Source: Gavia stellata (lineage: Eukaryota; Chordata; Aves; Gaviiformes; Gaviidae). Taken from it: a DNA stretch of 64,000 bases. Every line of letters starts with the position of its first letter. Within the stretch, counting starts at the first letter, position 1. Shown here piece after piece: positions 27,265-39,884 of this stretch. The notes below the pieces were generated by a model, which worked only from the letters and a program-made list of their open reading frames with translations, had not been told where the DNA came from and did no database searches. The translations under genes and the position numbers were made by a program. The DNA lies in NCBI RefSeq assembly GCF_030936135.1, contig NC_082603.1, positions 15,406,880-15,470,879 of the forward strand. Reading direction: 5' to 3'.

Positions 27265-30200
27265 TGTAGCTGAAAACTCTACTGCATAGCTTTCAGTGAC
27301 TTTGGCTGGCCTTGGCTTGCTGCTTGGTAGACAGCTGTTCCTTCAATTACAAGTAGCACTTTGACTCATTTTGACTTAGGGAAAATATATTTTTGACTCT
27401 CCTACATATTTCTTGGAGCATCTGAATTGAGGGACATGATTGGTTTTTTCTAATCTTGCATCTCATTAATTGCTCCTGGCTTATGACTTCATATACAAAT
27501 ACAATCCTAACTGGTTGTTTTAGGGAAATACATGAGCTTTGAAGTAGGAAGTGAATTGCTCAGGCAGTCTGTGTCATTAAATTTGTCCAGGATGTTATAG
27601 ACATCATCTTACAGAGTAACTGTCATGACTGACTGTCCTCTAACCCCATTCCAAATCCAGAAAAAAAATGATTGGTCCTTTTAAAATCTTGCTGAATTTG
27701 ATATATCAATCCTTTGACAAAGAGCATAGAGGGAAATACATCTCTAGAAACTGCATGTTAGTCTCCCATTCCAATAGATTCTTCTCTTCCTTTGTGAAAA
27801 TAGAAAAGTTTACCTGCTCAGAATCCGAGCCTTGTGAATGTTATTGCCATATATTGATTAGCCTACATTTACCACACTGTTCATTTAAATAGCTTTTTGA
27901 ATAGAAATCACCTCACATGAAAGTAATTCTTTCACAGTTCTTTTCAGTTGCTAATTTCTGTAAGTCATTTTAGTAATGCTTTGCAATGAAAAATGTATGT
28001 GCCACAATATATATCTGTTTCATCATTGCTAGACAGGAATAGTCCACTGTTAGAAACAGTCCCCAGGGGGACTGGCTATCTGTGTAGTATTTTACTTTCA
28101 AGAACAGCGACACATTTTATTTGACAATACCCTGAAAAAATAAACTTCCAACCATATCTAACAGGATGATAAACATTCAGGGAGAAGAGGATTTCAACAC
28201 TAATCATTTACTGAGTGCAATGCACCTGAGAGAGAAAGAACTGATGCTGATGAAAAGCACCAATTGTGCTAATGAAACTTTTTAATGTCTCTACTGACAA
28301 GGCAACCATTGGAAAGATGCTGCTTCTTTGAACTGGATAAAGCATAGTAATTCAGTAAAAGTTCTTTATTTGTAATGTAATCTTCCCAAGCAATTTCTGA
28401 GCTTAGCTCTCATAAACCATTAACACCCTCGTAAGCAATTTCACTGTAGCAGATGATTGTTTAAGGACTTGCATAGTAAAGAACCACATGCAAGTAAACG
28501 TCCTTCATGTAAGGGTTGTGTCAGTCACCCCAGGCAATGCAGAAATGAGCCACCTTACCCTCTTTGTTCATCTTCACTTGCTGGTACTGAACGCAATTAT
28601 AGTAGCCAATAACATGAAGCAGGTACTGTTTCTCCTGCTTTTCATAATGCCTGTTTTACTTACAAGAAATACAGTAAAGCACAAGAAGGCAGGAAGAGAA
28701 GATGCCAAGGACAGCAGGATCCAAGGGAGTTATAATCTGAGGGAAAATAATCCATGAATAATTTTTTTCTGGAATTGTCTTGAAGTCTGAAGAGGTTTCC
28801 AGAATTTTTGCTCTTCTCTCTGATGCAATGACTTTTCCAAACCTGACTATGAGAAATGCAGGGAGAGAAAAAAATCCTGGCATCCAGTGAATGCATTGTG
28901 GTTTACATCTCCTGCTGGCTATCCTAGAAGAAGGGAGGGCATCATAAGTTCTGTGCCTATTGGATATGAACAAGGAGTTGAATTTTCCTTTCTCTGTGGG
29001 ATATTTTTAGTATGCGTAGGTATATTTTTAAACAGTGGAAGTCTTTTCTAAGAACTTGTATAGCATAACTATCCCAATTGGTTTATAAGATTTATTACTC
29101 TGTATTTCTTTAAAACACCCACACTGGTGATATTTTTCTTGAAAACTGAAATAAAAAGATTATGTAGAAGTATCTATTCATTACATAAAACTAGTAAGAC
29201 ACAGCTACTGGTGCAGGATTAAATTGCTGTGTATCAACAGCAATGAAAATTTCTCCTTCCAAGATTTTTTTCTATCTTTGGGGAAGATTACATGACAAAA
29301 GCTGCTCTGCGTCCCCATTTTCATTACCCTTGTTTCTGCAATTGCTAGTTGCAACATTATTGTAAGACAGTTGAGATATTTAGAGAGTGCATGATTAAAA
29401 CTTGTGTGGATGATGTGCATTTTTTAGAGTCATACATAATACACCATACATGGTTTTCCTAAACTTATTGTTGACTTTGGCTGTGTAACTAATGCCAAGG
29501 TCAGCTGGGACAAATCTGATATTGTTCCCATTTCTGTGAGATGCCTTTTCATTTTTTTTTTTTTTCCTCTAACTGAAATTTTAAATGTTCCTAATGGAAT
29601 TAAACACTGGACATTAGAATGCCTAATAAGCTAAATAATTTGCTTAAATCCAATTTGGATACTGTCCTAGTTACTGTAGAAGCAGTATTCAGCATGCTGG
29701 ATATTGGCATTGCTGTATGAAGAAAAGGTTAATGCCATAAAAATTACATGTCCTAAGATGGTTGTATCTTTTTAGCAACTGCCCACTCCATTTCCCAAAG
29801 GCTAATTTTTGTGCCGGCTTAGTGAGAATCTGATTCTGCAGCCCTTATGTTCTGTACTCAGATCTCCTACTGATTTTAATTTCTCTAAATTAACAAAATT
29901 CTTATGGAGGGGAAAGACCAAACACTAATAATATTTTAATGTCTCTCTATTTCTGAGGTAGTTGTACTTCATATTTACAGCTTTACCACACAGCAGTCAG
30001 TTCAAAGTAAATGAACCTTATATGCTTCTAAGTATGATAGTTTCTGGCAATGTGAAGAGTGTAAAAACTGCATGATGCTTTAAGGCCGTAAGAGTAAAGT
30101 CACTAGGCGGTCCTAAGATAAAAGAGATACTGATCTTAGTTCTGGCAGGTATCAATTAATCCTCTCCCAAAATGAATCCTGAAGATATTTTATATTCTTT

Positions 30201-31187
30201 GATTCTGTCCCAGTGATACAGCCTTCTTACCCCTCTACCACCTGCCAGGCCTATGAAGAGCCTGTCTGCTTATGAATAATCAAATTCTTTTCATATTGTC
30301 CTGCTGTCACAACAGTGTACTAGCTGCCCGCATGAGCTGTTGAGCTGCTATTTTTTAATCCTTTTGCTCTGGCAGGAGCCTACAGAATCCCCCACTTACT
30401 GCATTTTCCCACAAGAAACCTGTAATTTCAACTTCTGATGTTCTTGCCAACTTTGTAAATGTACCCTTTCACAAATCTCTTTCTCTCCACCTTTCCTTCT
30501 TTAATCATTTTTTCCCACATGATCACTTGCCACTTCTTTCTTTTAGTACAGTCAGTTGTCTGGAGTTAGGCTGGCTAGCTGGATGGATAAGGCATCAAAT
30601 GAGTAAGGATTTCCAAAAGCAGTGATCAAAGTAAAGAGTTATGTATTAACCAAACAAGCGTATATTTTGTTACATCATAATTTGACAGTGTCCCCTATTA
30701 TATCAGTGATATTCATATTCTAATATATTAAATTTCTTACCCTTTAGCCTAACAATTTGTTAAACACAGAATGTTTTTAAATGAGAAGCAATCTCAAGTA
30801 GGTTAATTTAGCAAAGGGCTTGAAAGCTTTGGTTATGAATAATTCATAGTACCAATGATAGCAAGTTACCACAAAGGATCTTCAAAAGCTGGTTTATTTA
30901 TTATTTTATTATTAATCTGGCTTTTTACCTTTCCAGCTGCTCCTTGCAGTTCAGGACTCACTTCTCAAAGCAGCAAAAGCTGTTGCTATGTGTCTCAGAA
31001 GTGAATTCAACTGTTTATTTCCTTCCTTGCTGCCTTCCTGAGTCTCCTACTAATGCTTGACAGTATACATTTTGCCTGGAAGGTAATTATGATGAGAAAG
31101 GATAACCAAGTCAAAGGGGTAGCCTCTCAGATTATTTTTTTAAGGACCAATCCTGTAACAGGTTTTATGTAGCACCTTATTGGAACA

Positions 31188-31209
31188 TATACATATATAT
31201 ATATGTATA
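31188..31209 (+). repeat. 22-bp AT palindrome
   Basis: A perfect self-complementary sequence, TATACATATAT followed by its mirror, within an AT dinucleotide stretch. It is most likely simple-sequence DNA with cruciform potential. Confidence 0.8.
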
Positions 31210-31451
31210 GGAGTGTCCCTTTAGAAAGGAGAAAATTAAGAGATATCTTCGTTGCTACCAGTAATGGTAAGAGGATGGGCAGTTCCACTTTGTACCAATT
31301 CACCAATTTAGAGGAAATATGATTTTATTTTTAGATACGAATTACAATAATTAAGTGAATTACAATAATTGCAGTGAATCACCATTAGAATGGATTGTAA
31401 TCATTAAGACTAAAGACTGCAAATCTATGGGTTAGAGTAAATCAGAAGTAG

Positions 31452-31612
31452 TTCACAGAATCACAGAAAAATTTAGGTTTGAGGGGACTCCTGGCAGTCC
31501 TGTAACCCACCCATGCGTTCAGAGCTGGGCTGACTTCAATTTTAGATCAGGTTCCTGAGAGCCTTGTCAGTGAAGTTTTGAATATCTCCAAGGATGGAGA
31601 TACCTTGACAGG
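31452..31612 (-). mobile_element. CR1 LINE 3' fragment, older copy
   Basis: The order 'cacagaatcacag', 'ttaggtttgaggggactcc', 'agatcaggttcctgag', 'agccttgtc', 'gttttgaatatctccaag' follows the reverse complement of a CR1 3' region, of a different subfamily from the copies at 6830 and 34978. It is more diverged, with indels, and truncated in the ORF2 end. Confidence 0.82.
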
Positions 31613-34600
31613 AGGAAAGTATCTGAATAGTGATGGATGGAAATGGATGCTTCCTGCAACGATTGTTTTATAGGAATCCAGTCATTCAGAGAAATGCACT
31701 TACCATCTTCAGTATGAGCAGGTCTAATGCCTTAAACAAAGGTTGTCTTTTTAGTCCTGCTCTGGGCTTAGCCTTGTAGTCAGAAGGGGTAGTGTAGAGG
31801 TGGTGTTCTGTGGAAGGTGGGGGCTTCTCAAAGTGCAGAGGCGTCTGTCCTGCAGCAGGCATAAAAAACGTGGCTTTGTGAAACAAACCAGTGAAGGAAA
31901 TTCCTGTGAGGTGTGCCCTCACTGGCCTGGTGATGGTGTCATTCATGGCAGTAGCACAGGGCTGTACGAATGCTTTGTGTCTTTGTAGCTGACTACTTTT
32001 TGTCACTAGACTTTAAGTTTTCCTTTTTTTGAGTTTTCTGTCTTCACTGCATGCTCATGAACAAGCTACAAAAGAAAGGGCATTTTTCAGGGAAACGATG
32101 TGTGTGAAAATATGAATGTAACATGAATGTCTTGGTGTTGAATGGAACTGTGTGATACCTGTGTTTCTTGTGGCTCTGTGGACTGTGAATGCTGAGGGCT
32201 ACACCAGGGTACAGAAGAGCTGGGTTCTGGGTGATGAGTATTATGAATTGGTCTTTAAATATTTTTAATATTTAAAATTTTCAAAGTAATCTAAGAAAAT
32301 CATCAGCTCTATTTCTATCTTTCTTGAACAATTACCTGGTAGCAATGAATAGTGTATGTAATTCTGTTCGGTAAATTCTGTGGACTTTTTTTTTTCCTTT
32401 TTCTCCATTGAACCTCTGGCTAAAGGTATCCTGAACTTGCTCTTTCTATGCTTTTCATCTTAATTTTATGATTTAATGGATAATATCCAACTTGGGAATG
32501 GGATTTCAGGTGTAATGCTAATGAGAAATGTCTGGTATAATTTGTAAGAACATTAGTTCTACCGCACAACTGTGTGTGAGCTTATCCAGCAGAAACTGCT
32601 ACAGAGGATGTATTGGACTTCTGCCAGGATGAGCTGCATACATTAAACAATATCCAGAGCTGGAAGTATGTAGTGATTATGGTGCATAATTTATGATATT
32701 AGCCTATTTGTCTTTCCTTTTTGAGAAAAAGTTAGTAAGTGGGTTAATTTAATAATTTATCTTATGTACAGACTTGTGCTTGAGAGTATCTTTGGAGTCT
32801 TGTATACCTTACCTGTTCATGATACAACTGCTAAGGGCCAAGCTTGGTTATGGAAAGAGATAACTCTGCAAGTTTTACTATGCAGCTGCCCCTGATGGAG
32901 GAATCCTCTGTCTTGGAAGGAAGACCTCAGAATTCCATGAAGAATCCCATGCCAAAGTGACAGTCTAATTTCTTTTACATACTTTTGGATGGTTTTATCT
33001 TCCCCCTCCTCAATATCTCAGAATATTTTATTCCCCAGTCATGGAACTAGCAAAAGATAATGATGGCAAGTGTGCAGAGCTAAAAATTAGTCACGCTTCT
33101 GTTTAAGTGTGGAATTTAAAAATGAGAGGGTGGATTCATCCAGGTAGAGACCAGGCTATAAAATATCAACCCTGCAAGCAGACAGGGCGTGATTCTTCAC
33201 ACAAGTTTTCCTGCAAATGAACAAGGTCTCCTTCAGTTAAAACAGAAGTTGATCTCCATCTCTCTGGTAACTTCACCTGTTGCTCACAGATCTTTGAGCA
33301 ATGTGTTTACAGTATGTGAAAAAGCACTGGGGACTGCTAGAGTCCAGTTCCTTTAGGTGGCTAAGCTGTGGGTAAGAACATAAGTAACCACAGAAAGGTG
33401 GCTGGATGGGCTGGCCATCTACTTCCTTCATACTTCTGTGTTTTCAGATTGATGAAAGTTTTATACTGACAATGCAGAATCTTGAGAAGTAGACAAACAT
33501 TTACTTTAAGTGCATCCCCTTAATGGCTTTACAGAATATTTAGCCGATAAATTGTATTAATTAGTCTCACAATTTGTAATAAAAAAGGTACAAAAGAGAT
33601 GGCAAATTACAATGCAGCAAATTGCCATATTCAAATGAGTGAAAATAATTCAGTAACATATAAAGGAAATTTTAGGATTGGTCTGTAAAACCTTCAGGCA
33701 TTGTACAAATAACTGAACTAGTTTTGGATTATGTACAAAATCAGCTGTACAGATACATACAGTGTACTGCACAGGGCAGGTCTGTGTGATTTTTTTTTTC
33801 CACTTGACTACTGCACCATGAATAGGTTAGTGCTCTGCTTATGTCAGCTATTGTTCAGTAATCTGCTGCATCAATCTTCCAAGGTATCGCTAATTACCTC
33901 GGAAAGGGTTTTCTTTCATCAAAAGAAATTATAAGACTGATGATATTCTGGGTGAATGAGATGAGGAATTTTATTCCAAAATCCTGAGGTTACTCGTATG
34001 ATTTTTATCGAACCAATTATGCCAAAGATTGCCAAGTTTACAGTCAGTTTGTATTGCAGTTACCGAAAATGTGTCTACCAATGAAGGTAACTTCCTAGCT
34101 GTGGTAATAATTTTCTAAGTGGTAGGCTTTTTCGTAAGTTTATCTTAGGTAATACTAAATAATCATTATCTGAGCTTTCAAATATCAGTGTTTCATTTCA
34201 CTTCACAGTGACAAAACTGTGTTCTGTATTTTTTTATTTTGACAGTATAGTGGTAGATATGCCAATACAGGCTTTAGTTCTCAGGATGTACAGGCCTTAG
34301 GTACATAGTGTCCCTCTGGCATCCCAAATTTCTGTTCTAACCTATGAAGAACTTGCATGCAACAATACTTCTTAATTTGAAGACAGCAAGCAGTTTTAAG
34401 AAGATTAATTATCTTATTGATGTAAACACTGACTAGGCAACTAATACACTGTGACTGCTACTCATTATATCAAACTCAATCATTTCATTGTTGCCTTGTC
34501 CTCCTCCTCAGTTGTTTCGTCTCCATCTGCTCACTCTCTCATATAGTTGCACTGCATTGTATGAGGTGCCCAAGCTTACTGGGGCAAAATGTTGTCTTCT

Positions 34601-34977
34601 ATGGAAATAGGGGTTAGCTCTACATAATACTGAAGTACAAATGCAATAATAATGCTCATGCTGCTACTAATTTGACTTTTTTCTCTTTGTGTGAATCTTG
34701 AAAAGTGTAATTCCTATTTTGGAGCTAGTTTAGCAATGTGCGAGTGCAAGTTAAGAGTAAAATTGATCACATCTCTCTAGGGCCCTTTAAAAGAAGAGTG
34801 CTAGTCTAAGCTCATCATCAAAGCTTGTTTCATTATTGTTGCAAGTATCATCAGAGGCTGGTATTTCTTAGGATGGAATGAATGACATTTTCAGAGGATG
34901 ATTCATCCTGCCCTAATGTAGTAGAGCTTAGTCACCTACTGAGTTGTCTCTCTCTGTGAACTACATACTAAGACCAT
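31613..34977. other. Intergenic DNA, no gene seen
   Basis: No coding signature was seen. A weak old-repeat motif lies near 33377-33430. An AT-rich stretch at 33530-33660 with TTAATTAG-like homeodomain cores could be a conserved element. Confidence 0.6.
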
Positions 34978-35275
34978 ATAGAATCATAAAATCATTTAGG
35001 TTGGAAAAGACCTTTAAGATCAAGTCCAACCGTAAACCTAACACTGCTAAGTCCACCACTAAACCATGTCCCTAAGCACTTCATCCACACATCTTTTAAA
35101 TACCTCCAGGGATGGTGACTCAACCACCTCCCTGGGCAGCTTGTTCCAGTGTCTGACAACCCTTTCAGTGAAGAAGTTTTTCCTAATATCGAATGTAAAC
35201 CTCCCCTGGCACAACTTGAGGCCATTTCCTCTCATCCTATCACTTGTCACTTGGGAGAAGAGAGCAGAAAAAGTC
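34978..35275 (-). mobile_element. CR1 LINE 3' fragment with ORF2 C-terminal remnant
   Basis: On the minus strand this encodes the typical CR1 ORF2 C-terminus ([19 protein letters not shown]), followed by the 3' UTR with 'ggttggacttgatctt' and the tail ending in GATTCTAT. The 5' boundary, near 35275, is uncertain because the sequence up to 35376 stays open but does not match CR1 clearly. The C-terminal reading frame is largely undamaged, so this is one of the younger CR1 copies in the window. It lacks the reverse transcriptase and endonuclease domains and cannot move by itself. Confidence 0.9.
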
Positions 35276-37807
35276 TGAAAAAATATGAAAAGCTTAGATT
35301 TGGTGCCTAACTTGTTTGAATCATACTGCAAGTGTTCTGGGCAAGCCCCCATTTCTGATTCTGTACTGTGCTCCAACCACTAAAAAATTATTTTCCTCTT
35401 GCATTATGACGGTCCTACATACATAAATTTTAGCAGTAAATGCCCCAGGCTTTAGGACTTAAATCACTGTATATCATTAAACAATGTAATTAAACAATTA
35501 AAATGTCCTTTTAGTTATCTCTTTAACAATATCTGTTATTAAATACAGAGGAAGAGACCATTGCATATTGGTAGAGTAAATTCTTGCATCAAATAACTGA
35601 GTGTTATACAATGTTCTTCTAAAGTTTCTATGCAAGTAATTCTCTCTCCTGCTGTTTGCCAAATTAGGGGGCTTTTCCTAATTTTCTTCCTGGATAAAGT
35701 CAGGAGGTCTCTAAAGATTTTAGTCCATTCTGTCTCTTCCCTGCTGCTGTGCTATCAACACAGATGCAATATTCCCTTCAGAAAGGTCTGACTTAGTGTA
35801 GTAGCGTGGAGATGGAACAGGGAAAACAGCCATGGGGTTGCCAGCTGCTATCACTCTGATAAAGCGTGAAAGAGGTAAACAGAAAGGTAAAAACAGTGGG
35901 ATGATTTTATATAACTTCTTAATTTTCTTCCCATTGAGAAGGCTTTGTTTCTTTGCTGCCTTTTGCTGTAGCAATGTTTTATAATTAGAAAATACTGTAA
36001 AAAGTGGTGATGAAAGATTAGTGAATTTGGTTTGGAATTGGAAATATCTCCCTGTAATGAAGGTCATGATTTCAAAGCATTGCAAAACAGTGGAGCTTAG
36101 GTTTCTCTTTGTCTGCCCTCCTCTACATTGTGTCTCTTGAGCTGTTATTTCTCTTAAAATTAGGTAGCAAATGAAAAGAACAAGATAAATCTATGAGGAC
36201 TATCAGGGGAACTCCTGCTCTTGAGATCAGTGGCACTATTCCCAAGAAAGTTAGTTTCAAAAACAATCTGTCTATCATATGAGTTTCAACTGACAATTTT
36301 ACCAATAGCCTTCTGAAACAAAAATTGTTGGTTCGGGGCTTTTCCTTGCCATTCTGCTGTCATTGCATATCCCTGATATAAATCAGCAGGGAATACTGTG
36401 ATTGCAGTATATATTTGGCTGGCTGCATTAGTCACTGGGGATTGTGTTCGTGTGCATCTATTTGTTTGATTTAATATATGTTTGCATATTCAACTGTGCA
36501 GCCAATAAACATCATGTTCATTATAATAAAAAGTACAGCTCTGGTTTTACTTGATCAGCTAACTGCATATTCATGAAGGCAAGCCGCTGGTGTGCAGGCC
36601 ATGCTTATAAAGTATGTCTGCAGCAACAGGAATTTGTTTATGAGGATTAAAATAAAGCAATATTTGTTATTATTGTCTTTTTGCTTCTGTAATATTCTAA
36701 GCATCTTGTGGAGCTTAGACCTGCCTTACCTATGCATTCCTAAGCATTTCTACCCTTCATTTTTATACCAAATAGTACTCTACATAGTGCAACAGTCAAC
36801 TTCTATGAAGAGAACAGTAGCAAGCATCAAGTGCATGTATATTTTTCAAATGGTGCAAGTCAGACAGAAGCTAGTCCAGATTTTAACTTAATTTTATCAG
36901 CTGCAAGAAACCAAGCCTTTCAGACCTGTTCTAAGGAAAAAAAATTCTTCAAAATGGGAGAAGAGGAAGAAGGGGCTGAGAAAGGATGATAGTGCCAGAG
37001 TAGATCTTACCTGTATAAAAATAAATACATGGTTCATCATTATTTTCAGAAACAGTCATAAATTTACAGAGCTTTCAAAGAAAAAATGATTTAAATTTTT
37101 ATATACCTTCCGCTTTAAAGTTTTTTGGCATCTGGTCATCTACTCTGTAGTTAAGCCCCTTGCTATTCAATAAGGTGACCTGACTACTTTTCTCACCTAA
37201 AGATCTTTGCTCTAAAACCCGGAGGTTGGAGAAAGGGAATAAGTAATTCCTTTAATTCCTCAGTGAAGCATCAAGTTGACAATCAATCAATTTGCCCATG
37301 TAGCACCATTTTTTTTGAATGAAAAACAGAGTGTAACATTTTCATGGTTTTGGTTTTTTTCATCAGTGACCTGAGTTGACTCCGATCACTCTGAGTTGAC
37401 TACCAATGAAGCTGACTTTAAAACTCCTTTTTGACTTAAATCCTGTATTCTTTGGTTTGTAACTCTATTAAATGGCCAGTCCACCTGTAGTATTTGCAGC
37501 ATGGGCACTAGATTGAGCAAATTAATACAAGTGAATATTGTATCTAATAGATTTATTCCGGCCTGTCATCCACCATGTTTTTAAATTATTGGAAGCTACA
37601 TATTTGATCCTAAATAGCATCACTGTTGTGGAGTAAGACAAAAGCATAAAGACAAACTCTTTTCATTGTAATGCCCCTTAATAATTCCTTTAATAGTCTT
37701 ATGCTTCATTTAATGGCAGCCAATATATACTTGCTAGCATTTGTGTACCAGCAGAAACGACTGAGCACTCAGGATACAGATCTGCACCACCAGAAATGTT
37801 ATTAATT
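35276..37807. other. Intergenic DNA with a candidate conserved element
   Basis: No coding signature was seen. The segment 36390-36600 has the texture of a vertebrate conserved non-coding element, with non-repetitive sequence and POU and CCAAT-like motifs, and lies about 4 kb upstream of the PLPPR5 CpG island. Confidence 0.6.
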
Positions 37808-38122
37808 TTGTTTAGCCTTAATGGGAGAAGGCCAAGGGCGTTTCTTACTACTGTTTACATCTACGTCATGGTGGGGTATAGAGAAGGGAGAGCCAGATTC
37901 TTCTCTCCAGGTTCCCAGTGACAGAGAGGCAACAGGCCCAGGATGGAACACAGAAAATTCTAGCTTAATATATGGAAAAAATATTTTACATGTCAGTGGT
38001 TGGACACTGGCACAGGCTGTCTAGAGTGGTTGTGGAATCTCCATCCTTCGAGATACTTGACAGTTGACTGGACTGAGAAGCCTGACCTAATGGGACCTAT
38101 GTTGAGCAGGTGGTGGGACTAT
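37808..38122 (+). mobile_element. CR1 LINE fragment, 5' portion of a copy split by an LTR
   Basis: The sequence matches the 3' part of avian CR1 as remembered: the remnant 'cagtgacagagaggcaacagg', then 'ggaacacag', 'gcacaggctg' and 'gttgtggaatctccatcctt', in the same order as in CR1 ORF2 and 3' UTR. The reading frame is decayed. It stops at 38122 against the solo LTR and resumes at 38467. The start at about 37808 is approximate. Confidence 0.8.
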
Positions 38123-38466
38123 TGACACGCGGAAACAAACTTCACAAGTCACAAAGAGTTATAAAGCAGGCATGTTTATTGCGGCGCCGGGTGCAAGGGG
38201 ATTTCTCCACAAAGCTTGCACACAGGGTTAAAATCGTGACAGGTATTTAAAACAGTTAACAAAGTTAGTTACGCCTACTGGTGCTACCCCTTAATTAACT
38301 ATTGGTTAATACTTTTCTTACTTCATCTTAAAGTTACAGTTCTCTTTTAATTCACCACACATGCTCAGAGAGTAGGGGGCTAAATTGGGTTGGGGCTTCT
38401 CTAGCTAGGAGGTGTGGTTTTTTAGTATTAAAATGAGATATAATGAGACAAGTTAACTCTAGGGCA
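38123..38466 (-). mobile_element. Solo LTR of an endogenous retrovirus, inserted into a CR1
   Basis: This 344-bp element starts with TG and ends with CA on the + strand, and is flanked by the 4-bp direct repeat CTAT (38119-38122 and 38467-38470). Read on the minus strand it has LTR architecture: a CCAAT box in the middle, a TATA-like TTTTAAATA, then an AATAAA polyadenylation signal close to the 3' end, followed by a short U5-like tail. There is no primer-binding site, polypurine tract, gag, pol or env sequence on either side, so it is a solo LTR left by LTR-LTR recombination. The flanking CR1 is interrupted exactly at this point, which independently supports the boundaries. The ERV family is not identified. 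A 4-bp duplication is common for class I elements, but this is weak evidence. Confidence 0.8.
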
Positions 38467-38505
38467 CTATTTTGGCAGTCTTTTCTATTTTTCTACGATT
38501 CGTCC
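38467..38505 (+). mobile_element. CR1 3' tail, continuation after the LTR
   Basis: This short stretch ends in 'ctacgattc', resembling the ATTCTATGATTC-type terminal repeats of CR1. It completes the CR1 begun at 37808. Joining the bases before and after the LTR, counting CTAT once, restores a CR1-like 3' end, although diverged. Confidence 0.6.
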
Positions 38506-39884
38506 TTGTGCTAATCATTATTGCTAGTTAGCAGAGAGTCAGTGAAGACAATCTTTATCTCTAATATGTCTAAGTACCAGGTGCAGTTGTTACAAAGTAT
38601 CTTCTCTACATTTTTCTTTCTTACTTTTAACCCTTGTTTCTCAAGATGCCCTGTAACACTATGTGGCCTGTGGAGATCCTTTCCAAAATCTATGATCCAA
38701 AATCTTTCAGAGATTTTGATAGTAGCTTCAGAAAAAGTTTTGTACAAACAGGACTTTTTATGTCCTCTAATTCCTATATGCAATAGCTCCATTGGTATAT
38801 ATCTATAAATAGAAGTTGGCTTGTAACAGCAAAATGCAGGAGTATTTTATTAGCTGGTTACTGGAAAAAGGTTGATTTCCCCCAATGCCAGTGTTTCTCT
38901 GGGGCATCCACTCAAATAGAGCTGAAGAGCTGAGCCTAGTGCTTATTGCAGTCCTGCTATTGACTTTGGACTTTGGATCAGGCCTTATATCCTAACAATG
39001 GGGGTATTTGTATACAATCTCCAGGATGAAATTAAGATTTCTGTGTGTATGGTAATGGATATTGGGATACTGCGCTAAAGAAATGGGGAAGATAAACTCT
39101 GTGCTGGGCAGAATTCACCACAAGATGTCTCATGTCTCACTACATATTCTTCACAAAGGCAGGGAGCTATCCAGCTAAGTCTGGTGAGGGCAATGCGAAT
39201 GACATGATTTAGATTCTTCTGGGGAGTATGTTAAGAACATATAAAAATAGACTGGTTGTGGAATCCTGGCATGAAGAGTGTGTTTTTCAAGGGCTGATTA
39301 AAAATAAATGCACGGAGACTAACATCCCTGAATATGAACAAAATTCTCCAGAAAGGGGAGGAAAATGAACAGTTAAAGCCAAAGTACAGCACTAGAAGAA
39401 TGATTACACATTATAAAACAGGGTGATCAAATCTCACAGCCTTTACTAAGCAAGCCAAGTGGAATCTTTAAGGCTAAGGTGTCCCTTTAAAGACTGTTTC
39501 CCGGCCATATAATATTTTGGGGTGGGGGGGAGTACCTTTAAGTAACTTTTTGCCTTTTTATCTGTTGGCTTTGGGAATCCAGACTAGAGCCTGCACACGG
39601 GTTAATCTGTACAAGCGTTGGGCACAGTCATCTATTCTTAAGTGTATGTGTATGTGCTACATATGTATTTTTAAGTGGAACTCTTTAGTGTTCTTACATG
39701 TATAATTTCTCCCAGCACTGGAGCAGACTCTCCTCTTACTCTGGGATGTTCCTCGGGCAAGGATAGCTTCGTGTCCAGCTATCCATTTTCTTTACAGCTG
39801 TTAAAGGAAAGCTTTAAATGTTAATTGCCTTAATAGCTATCCACACACCAAAGAGTATGCATTTCCATTCTGAGGCCTTTCCCA
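38506..39884. other. PLPPR5-proximal upstream DNA
   Basis: AT-rich, without recognised repeats or coding signature. A 'ggggtggggggg' run lies near 39520. The region could include distal promoter elements, but nothing specific can be assigned. Confidence 0.55.

Larger units (their letters stand above)
7023..31451. other. Intergenic DNA, no gene seen
   Basis: A stretch of about 24 kb with no coding signature. It contains a sauropsid-type old repeat (9590), a pyrimidine-rich tract (about 10800-11330), a 50-bp element in two copies (15658 and 18442), a purine-rich tract (about 20040-20330), two MIR-like remnants, a poly-C run and an (AAAT)n microsatellite. There is an enhancer-like AT-rich stretch near 28330-28470. 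No clear CR1 was found here, which is notably sparse for this length. Confidence 0.65.

Noticed and set aside
35059..35376. A 105-codon minus-strand ORF as a gene
   Set aside because: Its C-terminal half is the end of CR1 ORF2, so it is a LINE remnant and not a host gene.
38123..38808. A complete endogenous retrovirus beside the LTR
   Set aside because: No gag, pol or env motifs and no second LTR are found nearby. The CR1 tail resumes directly at 38467, so only a solo LTR is present.
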